NCBI GenBank assembly: GCA_027618255.1
Contig: JAQCFG010000005.1
Location: forward strand, 1-54,950
Source: Cyanobacteriota bacterium
Lineage (GTDB): Bacteria > Cyanobacteriota > Vampirovibrionia > LMEP-6097
Direction: 5' to 3'
Length of the DNA stretch: 54,950 nt
The translations under genes and the position numbers were made by a program. The notes under the pieces were generated by a model. The model had not been told where the DNA came from. It searched no databases and was given only the letters and a program-made list of their open reading frames with translations. How positions within the stretch are numbered: position 1 is the stretch's first letter; each line of letters starts with the position of its first letter. Below, in pieces: positions 40,000 through 48,273 of the stretch.

Positions 40000-41427
40000 T
40001 CACAACACTACGTATTCAGTAATCCTCTTTGCCATCCCACCAAAAATAAAATGATGCATAGGCAAAAGCATGTACCAATAGACTCTTCCCCAAAGTCCTC
40101 TTGGTCTAAAACTCGCTTGTTGAATCAAGATTGCTCGACCATCAGCAAGTTCTTTAATTTGAAATTCAAGCCAAGCATCTCCAGGTAATTTCATTTCTGC
40201 AAAAAGAATCAAGTGATGATTAATTTCATCCGCCTTAAGCACTCTCCAGAAATCTAAGGCATCACCAGGCTTGAGCTGGTTATCGCTTCTGCGTCCACGT
40301 CTTAAACCAACACCACCAAACAATCTATCAATAAATCCTCTAAGTCGCCAAGCCCAGTCCATACAATACCAACCGCGCTTGCCGCCAATTAACCAGATAT
40401 TGTTTTTCACTTCTGTTATATCACGATCAAAAATCACTTCTCGCCTATCAATCAAGACTCCATGCTCTGGCACCTTGCACTCATCAAAAGCATTCATAGT
40501 ACTAGTGACCAAAGAATCCTTCCAGCTAGAAATCAGAGTATCACTAGAACTTACTGCTAGTGCACGCTCCAGAGCAATCTCATAAGAATAGGGCTCGATT
40601 GAAACGATTTGATCAATGCCACGATTTTCACAAATCACTTCGTTTACCAAACTTGTAACTAAACTTTTGGCTAAGTTGAAATTGATTGAGGTAATAAAAT
40701 ATAACCAATAAGAAGATAGTCCTATAGAAAGAAATGGCACAGGTATCATAAGTCGCTTAAGCCCGCGCACCTTGGCATAGCCCCGAAGCATCTGTTTGTA
40801 GTTAAGAATATCTGGCCCACCGATATCAAAAACCCTGTCATAGGCTTGTTCTTGTCCAATAACTCCAGTGAGATATTGAATCACATTGGCTATTGCAACA
40901 GGCTGGCAGCGAGTATTGAGCCAACGTGGCGTCAACATCACAGGTAACTTTTCAACTAGGTCTCGTATCATCTCAAAAGACGCGCTACCTGAACCTATAA
41001 TAATTGCAGCTCGCAAAACAGTCAGGTAACAACTTGCTTCAGCCAAAATCTTTTCGACATTGTTACGAGAGCTTAGATGTTTGGATAAATTATCAGCATT
41101 ACTAATACCTCCAAGGTAAATTATTTGCTTAGCATTAGTTTTGTTAATAGCCTCGACAAAGTTAGTCGCTGTTTGAGCTTCAAGCTTGGCAAAATCATCA
41201 GAACCGCCCATTGAATGAACCAAGTAATAAGCTATATCAATTTCTTGAGGCAATTGTACTTCTTTGAGTAAGTCACCTTCGATTAGTTTAACTTCGCCAC
41301 TGAATTTACTATGATCAAAACGACTTGCATTACGCACCAATGCAAATACCTCGTGACTTTGCTTTAGCAAATCAACAATCAACCTCTGTCCGATGTAACC
41401 GTTGGCACCTGTAACTAAAATCCTCAT
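40000..41427 (-). CDS. NAD(P)-binding epimerase/dehydratase-like protein with DUF2867 domain
   Basis: 475 residues. The N-terminal Rossmann domain begins MRILVTGANGYIGQRL (GxxGxxG), with YLVHSMGG where SDR enzymes have their active-site region, as in NmrA-like/complex I NDUFA9-like proteins. The C-terminal 170 residues match DUF2867 (DFWRVL, LILFAEMKLPGDAWLEF, QASFRPRGLWGRVYWYMLLP). The same two-domain protein occurs in many bacteria; no substrate is known. It overlaps the preceding dioxygenase gene by four bases (ATGA), so the two are translationally coupled. Confidence 0.88.
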   Translation of the reverse strand: MRILVTGANGYIGQRLIVDLLKQSHEVFALVRNASRFDHSKFSGEVKLIEGDLLKEVQLPQEIDIAYYLVHSMGGSDDFAKLEAQTATNFVEAINKTNAKQIIYLGGISNADNLSKHLSSRNNVEKILAEASCYLTVLRAAIIIGSGSASFEMIRDLVEKLPVMLTPRWLNTRCQPVAIANVIQYLTGVIGQEQAYDRVFDIGGPDILNYKQMLRGYAKVRGLKRLMIPVPFLSIGLSSYWLYFITSINFNLAKSLVTSLVNEVICENRGIDQIVSIEPYSYEIALERALAVSSSDTLISSWKDSLVTSTMNAFDECKVPEHGVLIDRREVIFDRDITEVKNNIWLIGGKRGWYCMDWAWRLRGFIDRLFGGVGLRRGRRSDNQLKPGDALDFWRVLKADEINHHLILFAEMKLPGDAWLEFQIKELADGRAILIQQASFRPRGLWGRVYWYMLLPMHHFIFGGMAKRITEYVVL

Positions 41428-42254
41428 TTCTTTAATCTCCCTCGAGCAAACTCAATCATCGACTTATCAAAATCATACATGTGAGTATAAGAAACTATTT
41501 GTCTGGCAATTAAATCAAGGCGCTCTTCAAAGCTAGGCAACAATTGAGGTTCAACAATGATATCTTTCATCTGTTTGATGTCGCCGCGCTGATACTCTAG
41601 AGCAATACTGATGCGTGGACTAGTGGCACGCTCAGAAGCTCTTGCACCCCAATGCAAGATTGCATGATTCCAAATCAAGGCGTCACCTGGCTTGGCAGGC
41701 AAAGCGCGAACAGCAGCATATTCAAAATCAAAGCTTGACTCGCGTTCTGTGTTATAAGCTCTATCTCGGTTAGCTGGCACTAAATAAATACAACCGTTCA
41801 TGGGATTAGCTTCGTTGATCGGAATCCAGAGAGTGACAGCCAGTGGTGAACCGTCTTCTTCTAGTGCGTGTCTATCCCTGTCACGATGCGGCTCCCAACC
41901 AGCTTCTTGCTTGCTTGGATCAAGATGCCAAGCCCAAAAAGCAGGGAGCATTTTGTACTGATCGCCCAGAAATCCACTAAGAATATTTTTAAACTTGGCT
42001 TGTAATAACCAAAACTCATCATAAACAAAAGCAAAGACTGGTAATAATTCTTGACTTGCGAGTCTAGAAATTACTGATTCTAGTTTAGTAAAATCAAAAC
42101 CCAAATCTAATTGATTAAGCTGAACGTAGCCCTCCTTAATCATCAGATCTTGAGCTTCTTGACCAAGAGCAGCCACGTGCGCTTTAATTTCAAGCTCTTC
42201 TATATTTAGTTCTGGTGCAAATTGGCACCAAAAATCTTTGGAAACTAAATCCAT
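41424..42254 (-). CDS. PhyH-like Fe(II)/2-oxoglutarate oxygenase, paralog 3
   Basis: 276 residues, the shortest of the three paralogs. Triad: EPHRDRD (about 125) and ILHWGAR (about 203), with SPRIS. Shared blocks are FAFVYDEFW, MNGCIYLVPANRD, YNTE and RALPAKPGD. It lacks the RS-x-YSxF segment that precedes the H-x-D motif in paralogs 1 and 2. Co-transcribed with the SDR/DUF2867 gene and divergent from a cupin, which may point to a small-molecule pathway. TAAAAT ends 6 bases before the ATG. Confidence 0.87.
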   Translation of the reverse strand: MDLVSKDFWCQFAPELNIEELEIKAHVAALGQEAQDLMIKEGYVQLNQLDLGFDFTKLESVISRLASQELLPVFAFVYDEFWLLQAKFKNILSGFLGDQYKMLPAFWAWHLDPSKQEAGWEPHRDRDRHALEEDGSPLAVTLWIPINEANPMNGCIYLVPANRDRAYNTERESSFDFEYAAVRALPAKPGDALIWNHAILHWGARASERATSPRISIALEYQRGDIKQMKDIIVEPQLLPSFEERLDLIARQIVSYTHMYDFDKSMIEFARGRLKK

Positions 42255-42269
42255 ACTATAATTTTACCC
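42255..42269. promoter_or_regulatory. Shared divergent promoter, two leaderless genes from one 15-bp gap
   Basis: Only 15 bases separate the two start codons. On the plus strand TATAAT (42257-42262) ends 7 bases before the cupin ATG. On the minus strand TAAAAT (42266-42261) ends 6 bases before the dioxygenase ATG. The two -10 boxes overlap by two bases. Confidence 0.65.
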
Positions 42270-42629
42270 ATGTATATAAGAAAACTAATGGATTGTGAGG
42301 AGTTTATAGCTGGAGACAACACTATGCTTAGAGAAATCCTTCATCCAGATAAAGCCCCGCTTGATTTAAGATACAGCCTTGCTCACGCCAAAGTCCCGAT
42401 TGGCAAAACTACTTACTTGCACTCACTCAAGACTTCTGAGATCTACTACATACTTGAAGGCAAGGGCAAGATGTTTATCAATGACGAATGCGCCACACTT
42501 GAACCTGGCGACACCGTCTATATCCCCCCCAACGCCAAACAATGTATCGAAAATATCAGCGATCAAGAATTGGTTTTTATTTGCATCGTTGATCCTGCTT
42601 GGAAGGAAGAGGATGAAGTGGTTTATTAA
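42270..42629 (+). CDS. Cupin-domain protein
   Basis: 119 residues, a single cupin barrel: motif 1 around KTTYLHSLKTSEIYYILEGKG and motif 2 around LEPGDTVYIPPNAKQCIEN. Of the usual metal ligands (two His, Glu and a later His), one His and the Glu are present while others are replaced, so metal binding is uncertain. It is divergent from paralog 3 of the dioxygenases with which it shares a promoter region, suggesting joint function. Its stop overlaps the stop of the giant EF-hand gene by four bases. Confidence 0.82.
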   Translation: MYIRKLMDCEEFIAGDNTMLREILHPDKAPLDLRYSLAHAKVPIGKTTYLHSLKTSEIYYILEGKGKMFINDECATLEPGDTVYIPPNAKQCIENISDQELVFICIVDPAWKEEDEVVY

Positions 42630-45600
42630 TTATTCTCTAAAGAATATAAGATTTGGTACAAAGCATCTATTTCTAACGGAAGCGGAGTTCCACTACTATC
42701 AACTTGTTGAAAGTCAAGAACTTCGTTGTGTATTGCACGAGTGAGTCCAGTATATGTTGGTAACAACTCTGCAGCGTTAATACCTTCCGAGTCTGCTCTG
42801 CCTGCTGGAGGGGTAATTGCTGAAGCTGGATCAGTAGGATCTAGTAGTGCTCCACCATAAGCCTTAGCGTAGTCTTGTTGGTATCTTGTATATTCATCAA
42901 CATCGACTTCACCATCAGCATTGAAGAATTGATATGCACCTAGGGCTGGGTCTTGTACTGCGATTAAACTTGGATCAGAGTTAACGGATTCTGGTTGTCC
43001 AGTTGCTGTATTTAACTGCATTACTTCTGTTGTTGCGGCACCTGTCACTGGGTCTGGCACGTAGCCATATTTAGAATCGATGGTTCTATTATCTCCGTAG
43101 ATTTGTGCAATTTGGCCTAAAACATCATCAAGATCTTGATCTCCAAAGATATTACCAACATCAGTACCACCCAAGATAGACTCAATTATTCTATTGTGTA
43201 ACAAAACACGTAATTGATTGTCTTCATCAGATGTCAATGCTTCAAAACTAAAACCATGCATCGCATCTAGTACTCCAGTCAACTGAATAATTCCTTGTTG
43301 AATAGCATCAATCTCTTCATCTGAGCCATTAAGAATTGAATTATCAGCACGCCTCTCCAGATCAGCAATTCCTAAATAAAGATTCTTCACAACTTCAGTT
43401 TGATTAGGATCATAAGTTAAAAAAGCCTGATCATGCCAGAATTCATCACGAGTATCCCAATAGTCTCTAACTTGGTTAACTTTATCCAGTTGTTCATTAA
43501 TTGCAGCAATTTGAGTTGCTGCAAAGCCAGTATCATCATTAACGCTTTGCCATTGTTCTAAAGTATTCTCTAATCCTTCAATATTACTATTGAAGAAATT
43601 AACCTTGAATTTAGAAAATTCATATGACTGAATAGCTTTGCCTTGATTTGTAAGCCCGCCATCATTATAAATATCATCAACATCAGTACTATTCAAGCCT
43701 TCTAAAGATATACCTTTCTTTAGGTTATGCAACATCACTTCTGTTTTAAACAGCTCGACACCAAGAGCTATAACATTTTCATTAGACTCTCCCTTAACTG
43801 CAGCTTCATAACGTCTTTCTAAGTCATTTGCAGCCTCATATACATGACTTCTTGATTCTTCCGTACCAGCTGGGTAAGACTTACCTGATTCAGTGTTCCA
43901 GAACTCAGATCTTCTTGCAACAAAACCAGATAAATTTTGCATAGCGTTAATGTGAGAATTGATTTGAGCAATTTGAGCTCTGGCAAAGCCAGTATCATCG
44001 TTAACACCTTGCCATCTTGCAAGTAAATTATTAAGTCCATCAATTTGACTAGTATAGAAATCTTGTCTTGAATCCAAATACTCTAGACTCTCATTAATTA
44101 TTGTAGTGATAGCCTTTGAAGCAAGTAACCCTTCTCCCCTAGCACCATCAACATACCTCTGCAAAATCGCAACATCATCCATATCTGTGATGCCATCGTT
44201 ATTTACATCAAGTAAACCTTTATTAACAGCTATTTCAAGATGATCACCATGTATTGGAACAGCACCATCTGGATAATTAAGTTCTGGATTTCCTTGAACA
44301 ATATTAGTTAAGTGAGTTATATCATCTTGAGTAATAACAGGAACATCTCCATCATCAACTACTCGACCCAAAACACCTTGATAAATAAATCCAAAAGGTG
44401 TAATACTAATAGGACTATCTGGTATGAGAATATTTTCTATGTAGCTTTGAACAGTATCCCCTGTTTCCAGATAAAGATCATCACCACGAGCTCCATCAAT
44501 AAACTTCATCATTATTCTTAGATCTTCTACACCAGTCTGTCCATCTCCATCAAAATCATAAAAACCCAGATTGAAATTATCCCCTTCTGGAGTATATGCT
44601 ATGTAATGCCCTGTTGTAAATCCAGCTGGACGAACAGGTGCATCTGCACGATTTGCTGGAGGACTATGAATCATAGAAGCCAATCTAAGTGCATCGCTCA
44701 TGTCAACATCACCATCACCATTAATATCTGCAAACTGAGCAAGTCTCTCTTCAACAGTCAGAGGCTCAGCGGGTTCAGTAACTCCAGGAAGAGCGGTGAG
44801 CATATCAGACATTTGAGTTAAGAAATCTACACTCACTACGCTATCAGCATCCATTGAGTTGAAAGCGGAGAGTCCATTTTGCAAGGCACCAGTGAAGCCA
44901 GTAAATCCTTCATCAAAGAAACCTAGATCACCATAGAGTCCAGCTATATCCTCAAACACGCTAGGCATATTTATAGCTACATCAACAAGTGGATTGCTAA
45001 GGTCTGCTCTTGCTTGATTCAAATAATTCACAACACTTTGATGCTGCTCAGCAAAACTAGCTTCAATCTCAGCACTTTGATCTGGACTGTATTGAGTTAC
45101 TTGTCCAAAAATCAAATCCATATCTGCTTGGCTTACCTGTCCATTAATCAAGTCTTCTATAGTACGTCCTTGAGCGATTAATGCGTCTTCAATCAGACCG
45201 GTAAGACCACCAAACTTGTAAAAATCAGGTGAGCTTTCATCCTGACTCAAGTATTCGTCACCATAAATCTCAGCAAGCTCTTCAAGTAATCCAAGAGGAC
45301 TTGGCATTAGATCTGGAGTCCCATTAAGCAATTGCAATTCTTGCCCGCGGCGTGTTAATAGTACTTGAGCTTCAGCGTGCTGCTCGGCTACATAGTTAGA
45401 GCCAATACTGTTTTCAAATTCTGTTACGATAGCGTCCAAGTCCGGATTTAATTCAAGCACTTGAGTCAAACTCTCAATTAGAGCTGGATCTAAATTATTG
45501 TTGCGCATTTCAGTAAGTACAGCCAAAACTTCTTCTCTACTGATTTGACCATCAGCCTCAGTATCTACTCTTGCAACAAGAACTTCAAGCTCATCTTTTC

Positions 45601-46159
45601 TAGAGTTATTACTAAGTATCATTGCTACAATATCCGAATCATTCTCAGAACTTGAGCCAGCACGATCAGCCATCATCCTAGTCATCGCTTCTCTATCTGA
45701 AATCACACCATTGTTATCACTATCTATATTGTTTAAATTCTCATTGATTCTTTGAGTTGTTTGATTAAACTGCATCAATTCAGCTAGACCACGTTCTGAA
45801 TTATTCTTACGCAGTTTGATCAAGTAATTCATACTTTCTCTGTCCGAAACAGTTCCATCTTTATTAGTATCAAAAGCATTTTTGTAGGTTAATCTACCTC
45901 GATTAACATTGGCTCTTCTTGCATTTGCGGTACGAATTTCACGACCAGAACTTGCTATACTTTCTGTACTAACCAGCCTAGAATTGGCTCCCAATGCAAC
46001 TCCTGAGCTTTTGGCAATATCATAAATTCGCCCTCGACTAACCCCACCTGACCTTGAACCTGCTCCGGTAATTCGATTCAATCTTGTTGAAATAGAATTA
46101 ACACCTTGGCTTCTATTGTACCCCTCAACTCCCCTAAGTCTAGATACGTTATCAGTCAT
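42626..46159 (-). CDS. Giant protein with EF-hand and dockerin-like calcium repeats
   Basis: About 1177 residues from the ATG at 46159 (a TTG lies three codons earlier). Calcium loops: DTNKDGTVSDRE (about 97), DSDNNGVISDRE (about 146) and DTEADGQISREE (about 197) in the N-terminal part; dockerin-like DINGDGDVDMSDAL, DFDGDGQTGVEDL and DVNNDGITDMDDV between about 475 and 660. Near 690-830 and 850-990 a segment of about 130 residues is duplicated (both copies contain GVNDDTGFA or SVNDDTGFA and NDLERR or ADLERR). No signal peptide, so export would need another route. Possibly a surface protein; function unknown. Confidence 0.8.
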   Translation of the reverse strand: MTDNVSRLRGVEGYNRSQGVNSISTRLNRITGAGSRSGGVSRGRIYDIAKSSGVALGANSRLVSTESIASSGREIRTANARRANVNRGRLTYKNAFDTNKDGTVSDRESMNYLIKLRKNNSERGLAELMQFNQTTQRINENLNNIDSDNNGVISDREAMTRMMADRAGSSSENDSDIVAMILSNNSRKDELEVLVARVDTEADGQISREEVLAVLTEMRNNNLDPALIESLTQVLELNPDLDAIVTEFENSIGSNYVAEQHAEAQVLLTRRGQELQLLNGTPDLMPSPLGLLEELAEIYGDEYLSQDESSPDFYKFGGLTGLIEDALIAQGRTIEDLINGQVSQADMDLIFGQVTQYSPDQSAEIEASFAEQHQSVVNYLNQARADLSNPLVDVAINMPSVFEDIAGLYGDLGFFDEGFTGFTGALQNGLSAFNSMDADSVVSVDFLTQMSDMLTALPGVTEPAEPLTVEERLAQFADINGDGDVDMSDALRLASMIHSPPANRADAPVRPAGFTTGHYIAYTPEGDNFNLGFYDFDGDGQTGVEDLRIMMKFIDGARGDDLYLETGDTVQSYIENILIPDSPISITPFGFIYQGVLGRVVDDGDVPVITQDDITHLTNIVQGNPELNYPDGAVPIHGDHLEIAVNKGLLDVNNDGITDMDDVAILQRYVDGARGEGLLASKAITTIINESLEYLDSRQDFYTSQIDGLNNLLARWQGVNDDTGFARAQIAQINSHINAMQNLSGFVARRSEFWNTESGKSYPAGTEESRSHVYEAANDLERRYEAAVKGESNENVIALGVELFKTEVMLHNLKKGISLEGLNSTDVDDIYNDGGLTNQGKAIQSYEFSKFKVNFFNSNIEGLENTLEQWQSVNDDTGFAATQIAAINEQLDKVNQVRDYWDTRDEFWHDQAFLTYDPNQTEVVKNLYLGIADLERRADNSILNGSDEEIDAIQQGIIQLTGVLDAMHGFSFEALTSDEDNQLRVLLHNRIIESILGGTDVGNIFGDQDLDDVLGQIAQIYGDNRTIDSKYGYVPDPVTGAATTEVMQLNTATGQPESVNSDPSLIAVQDPALGAYQFFNADGEVDVDEYTRYQQDYAKAYGGALLDPTDPASAITPPAGRADSEGINAAELLPTYTGLTRAIHNEVLDFQQVDSSGTPLPLEIDALYQILYSLENN

Positions 46160-46216
46160 ATTTAACAAATAAACTTTGCAGGTTAAAGTTCTGTTAACTG
46201 AAAAGAAGTTTTGAAA

Positions 46217-46645
46217 TTAATCAACTTGGACAATTCTAGTTTCATCATCAAGATCAATCCTGATCTTCATCACTTTAGTATTTTTTTCTATCAAAAGCAT
46301 TATTGATTGATCAATTTGTTCTGCCCACTCAATACAAATTATTTTATGCTTAGCAGACTCAAGAATTTCAGCAAAGTCCTCAAAGGCAATCCCCACCTGG
46401 TATAGATCATAGTGAAAGAAGTCTAAATGATCCAAATGATATTCATTCATCCCAACAAAAGTGGGACTAGTAATCTTGCCTTGAATCCCCAGTGCATAAC
46501 CAAGTTCACGAATCAAAGTAGTTTTGCCGCAACCCATGCCTGCATAAAAAAGCAGTGTGGTATCTTCTTTGCTTACTAATAACTGCTTAGCCAGATCTTC
46601 AGCAAAAATTTTACTGGCTTCAAGATTGCTGAGTCGGTACTCCAT
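46217..46645 (-). CDS. tsaE: tRNA threonylcarbamoyladenosine biosynthesis protein TsaE
   Basis: ATPase that, with TsaB and TsaD, makes t6A on ANN-decoding tRNAs. 142 residues with a P-loop in YAGMGCGKTTLIREL (about 38), SPTFVGMNEY, then FFHYDLYQV and ICIEWAEQ, the usual TsaE order. Its ATG overlaps the stop of the GerMN gene (TAATG), so they form one unit. TsaB and TsaD are not in the window. Confidence 0.93.
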   Translation of the reverse strand: MEYRLSNLEASKIFAEDLAKQLLVSKEDTTLLFYAGMGCGKTTLIRELGYALGIQGKITSPTFVGMNEYHLDHLDFFHYDLYQVGIAFEDFAEILESAKHKIICIEWAEQIDQSIMLLIEKNTKVMKIRIDLDDETRIVQVD

Positions 46646-47166
46646 TAATCTAATTCTTTAGCCAATGGCTGCGGTACTTGAAGACCCTCACCACCAAGCA
46701 TCTTGGCTTTAGCCCCATCTATATATAGATAGACTGGTCTGCCCTTGGCAAGCGTCAAAGCGGTTTCGCGGAACTGTCTAAATCTCACTTGCATAGTTTC
46801 AGAACCGCCTCCATTAATGAAACGTGCGCTGATATTAATTTTGACTTCTTTAGGGTTTTCTTCTACCTCTATTAAACGTGATCCTTCAGGTACTTCGGTA
46901 TTCAGTTCTTGTTTTGACTGTTCCTCCTCAGTAGGACCTAAAAATAATTGTTGAATCGCAACTTCATAAGCAGTTTTATCTTTCGGAACCTTGCGCACAA
47001 CGGGAATCAAAACAACTCCAAGTTCATCGCTTGCCTTAGTAAAATAAATTGTAACTTTGGGACCATTAATTACGCCACCAAGACCATTTTTATTGCGGCT
47101 ACAAGCACTCGTCAAGAAGACACTGCAAAAGATAACCAAGATAGAAAGAATCCGTATAAAAGACAT
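46645..47166 (-). CDS. GerMN-domain lipoprotein
   Basis: I start at the ATG at 47166: from there a lipoprotein signal follows (SFIRILSILVIFCSVFLTSAC, Cys about 23; split here as SFIRILSILV and IFCSVFLTSAC). TGGAG lies about 10 bases before it. The 173-residue product is one GerMN domain (VTIYFTKASDELGVVLIPVVR, VQIQQLFLGPTEEE-like AIQQLFLGPTEEE, MQVRFRQFRETAL). GerMN occurs in spore germination protein GerM and in many non-sporulating bacteria, probably as an envelope binding domain. Coupled with tsaE. Confidence 0.85.
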   Translation of the reverse strand: MSFIRILSILVIFCSVFLTSACSRNKNGLGGVINGPKVTIYFTKASDELGVVLIPVVRKVPKDKTAYEVAIQQLFLGPTEEEQSKQELNTEVPEGSRLIEVEENPKEVKINISARFINGGGSETMQVRFRQFRETALTLAKGRPVYLYIDGAKAKMLGGEGLQVPQPLAKELD

Positions 47167-47328
47167 ATGACAAGCTCCACAAACATCAACGATGCTTGTA
47201 TTCCTAGAATAGTAACACAAGGAGAAAGACAAGTCGATGTATAGTTGGAGCGTCATAGCAAAGATTCCAAAAAGCAAAGCTTTTTGAAACAGGAGTAAAA
47301 GCTAGACCCACTAAACAAGCAGATGGTA

Positions 47329-47334
47329 TATAAT
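47329..47334 (+). promoter_or_regulatory. -10 box for the ompH-ompH-lpxD-wecB operon
   Basis: TATAAT overlaps an upstream ATG (47333) and ends 7 bases before the ATG at 47342. This favours 47342 as the start and predicts a near-leaderless operon mRNA. Confidence 0.55.
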
Positions 47335-47341
47335 GATGCCT

Positions 47342-47809
47342 ATGCAATTCACTAGAAAACTTTCACTCAAACTTGTATTACTATTATTTATTAGCTTCTA
47401 TTTGCCAAGCGCTGCAGAAGGACTTAAAGTAGCAACGGTAAATTCAAGCAAAATTATCCAAAGCTATTCTCTAGCACAAAACTTATTACAAGACATAGCC
47501 AAGGCTGAAGCTGATCTTAATAAGAAGATCCAAGAAAAACGACTGACTCTCGAAAAAGCCAAAGAACAAAAGAAAACTCAAACTGAGTTACAGATGCTTG
47601 CTGAACAAATCAGATTAGAACTTGAGCCAGAAGCCAAAAAATTAGAAGCCGATAGCAACAAAAAAAGTGCTGAAGTTGAAGCTAAAATCAAAGCTACAAT
47701 CGGCGAAGTTGCCAAACTAGCTAAGTACGACATTGTTTTAGTTGAAGAAGCGGTACTTTACGGCGGCACAGACATTAGTGATGAAATACTCAAAAAGCTA
47801 GGTAAATAA
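47342..47809 (+). CDS. OmpH/Skp-family periplasmic chaperone 1
   Basis: 155 residues: signal peptide (cleavage after AAE/AEG, about 25), then KVATVNSSKIIQSYSLAQ, the strand-helix start of the Skp fold. A long charged coiled coil (about 50-120) makes the tentacle helix, with a return strand YDIVLVEEAVLYGG near the end. Skp carries unfolded outer-membrane proteins across the periplasm. The next gene is a second copy two bases away, and lpxD follows, the classical envelope arrangement of diderm bacteria. Confidence 0.9.
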   Translation: MQFTRKLSLKLVLLLFISFYLPSAAEGLKVATVNSSKIIQSYSLAQNLLQDIAKAEADLNKKIQEKRLTLEKAKEQKKTQTELQMLAEQIRLELEPEAKKLEADSNKKSAEVEAKIKATIGEVAKLAKYDIVLVEEAVLYGGTDISDEILKKLGK

Positions 47810-47811
47810 AT

Positions 47812-48273
47812 ATGAAAATTCTAATACTATTAATTGTTATTAGTTTAACAACAAGCCCTTGCTTAGCCAAGATCGCTTCTTTAGATATTGTTGAGATTTA
47901 CAAAAGCTACTCACTAGTACAAGAGGCAAACCAAGACGTAGACAAGGCTGAAGCAAGCTTCAAAAGAATCCTTGCAACAGCACAAGAAGAGATACTCGCT
48001 CTTGAAGCACAAACAGGCAAAGAACAAGAACTAGAAACTAAACGTCAAGAAATCCAAAAAGTTGTAGACCAAAGAGTTGAAGCATTGCAAGACAGCAAAG
48101 ATTTTTATAATACTCAAATCAACCGCAATATCGCCAGGCTACTTGAGACTTTTGCCAAAGAGAATAAATTAGATTTAATCGTTGAGAAGGGTTACATCAT
48201 GTCACCAATTGATGACATTACTGCTGAGTTTATCAAAAGACTAGAAAAAGATCTTACAACAACCAAGAAATAA
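47812..48273 (+). CDS. OmpH/Skp-family periplasmic chaperone 2
   Basis: 153 residues, a tandem paralog of the gene before: signal peptide (cleavage after CLA, about 20), KIASLDIVEIYKSYSLVQEA, a coiled coil, and LDLIVEKGYIMSP near the end. The two share the K-x-x-x-SYSLxQ motif. Skp normally works as a trimer; two different subunits could form mixed trimers. lpxD begins directly after its stop codon. Confidence 0.9.
   Translation: MKILILLIVISLTTSPCLAKIASLDIVEIYKSYSLVQEANQDVDKAEASFKRILATAQEEILALEAQTGKEQELETKRQEIQKVVDQRVEALQDSKDFYNTQINRNIARLLETFAKENKLDLIVEKGYIMSPIDDITAEFIKRLEKDLTTTKK

Noticed and set aside
47266-47290. CAAAAAGC/GCTTTTTG hairpin before the ompH operon as a terminator
   Set aside because: The stem is perfect but is not followed by a T-run and lies in a gap between divergent genes. 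I see no transcript that it would end.
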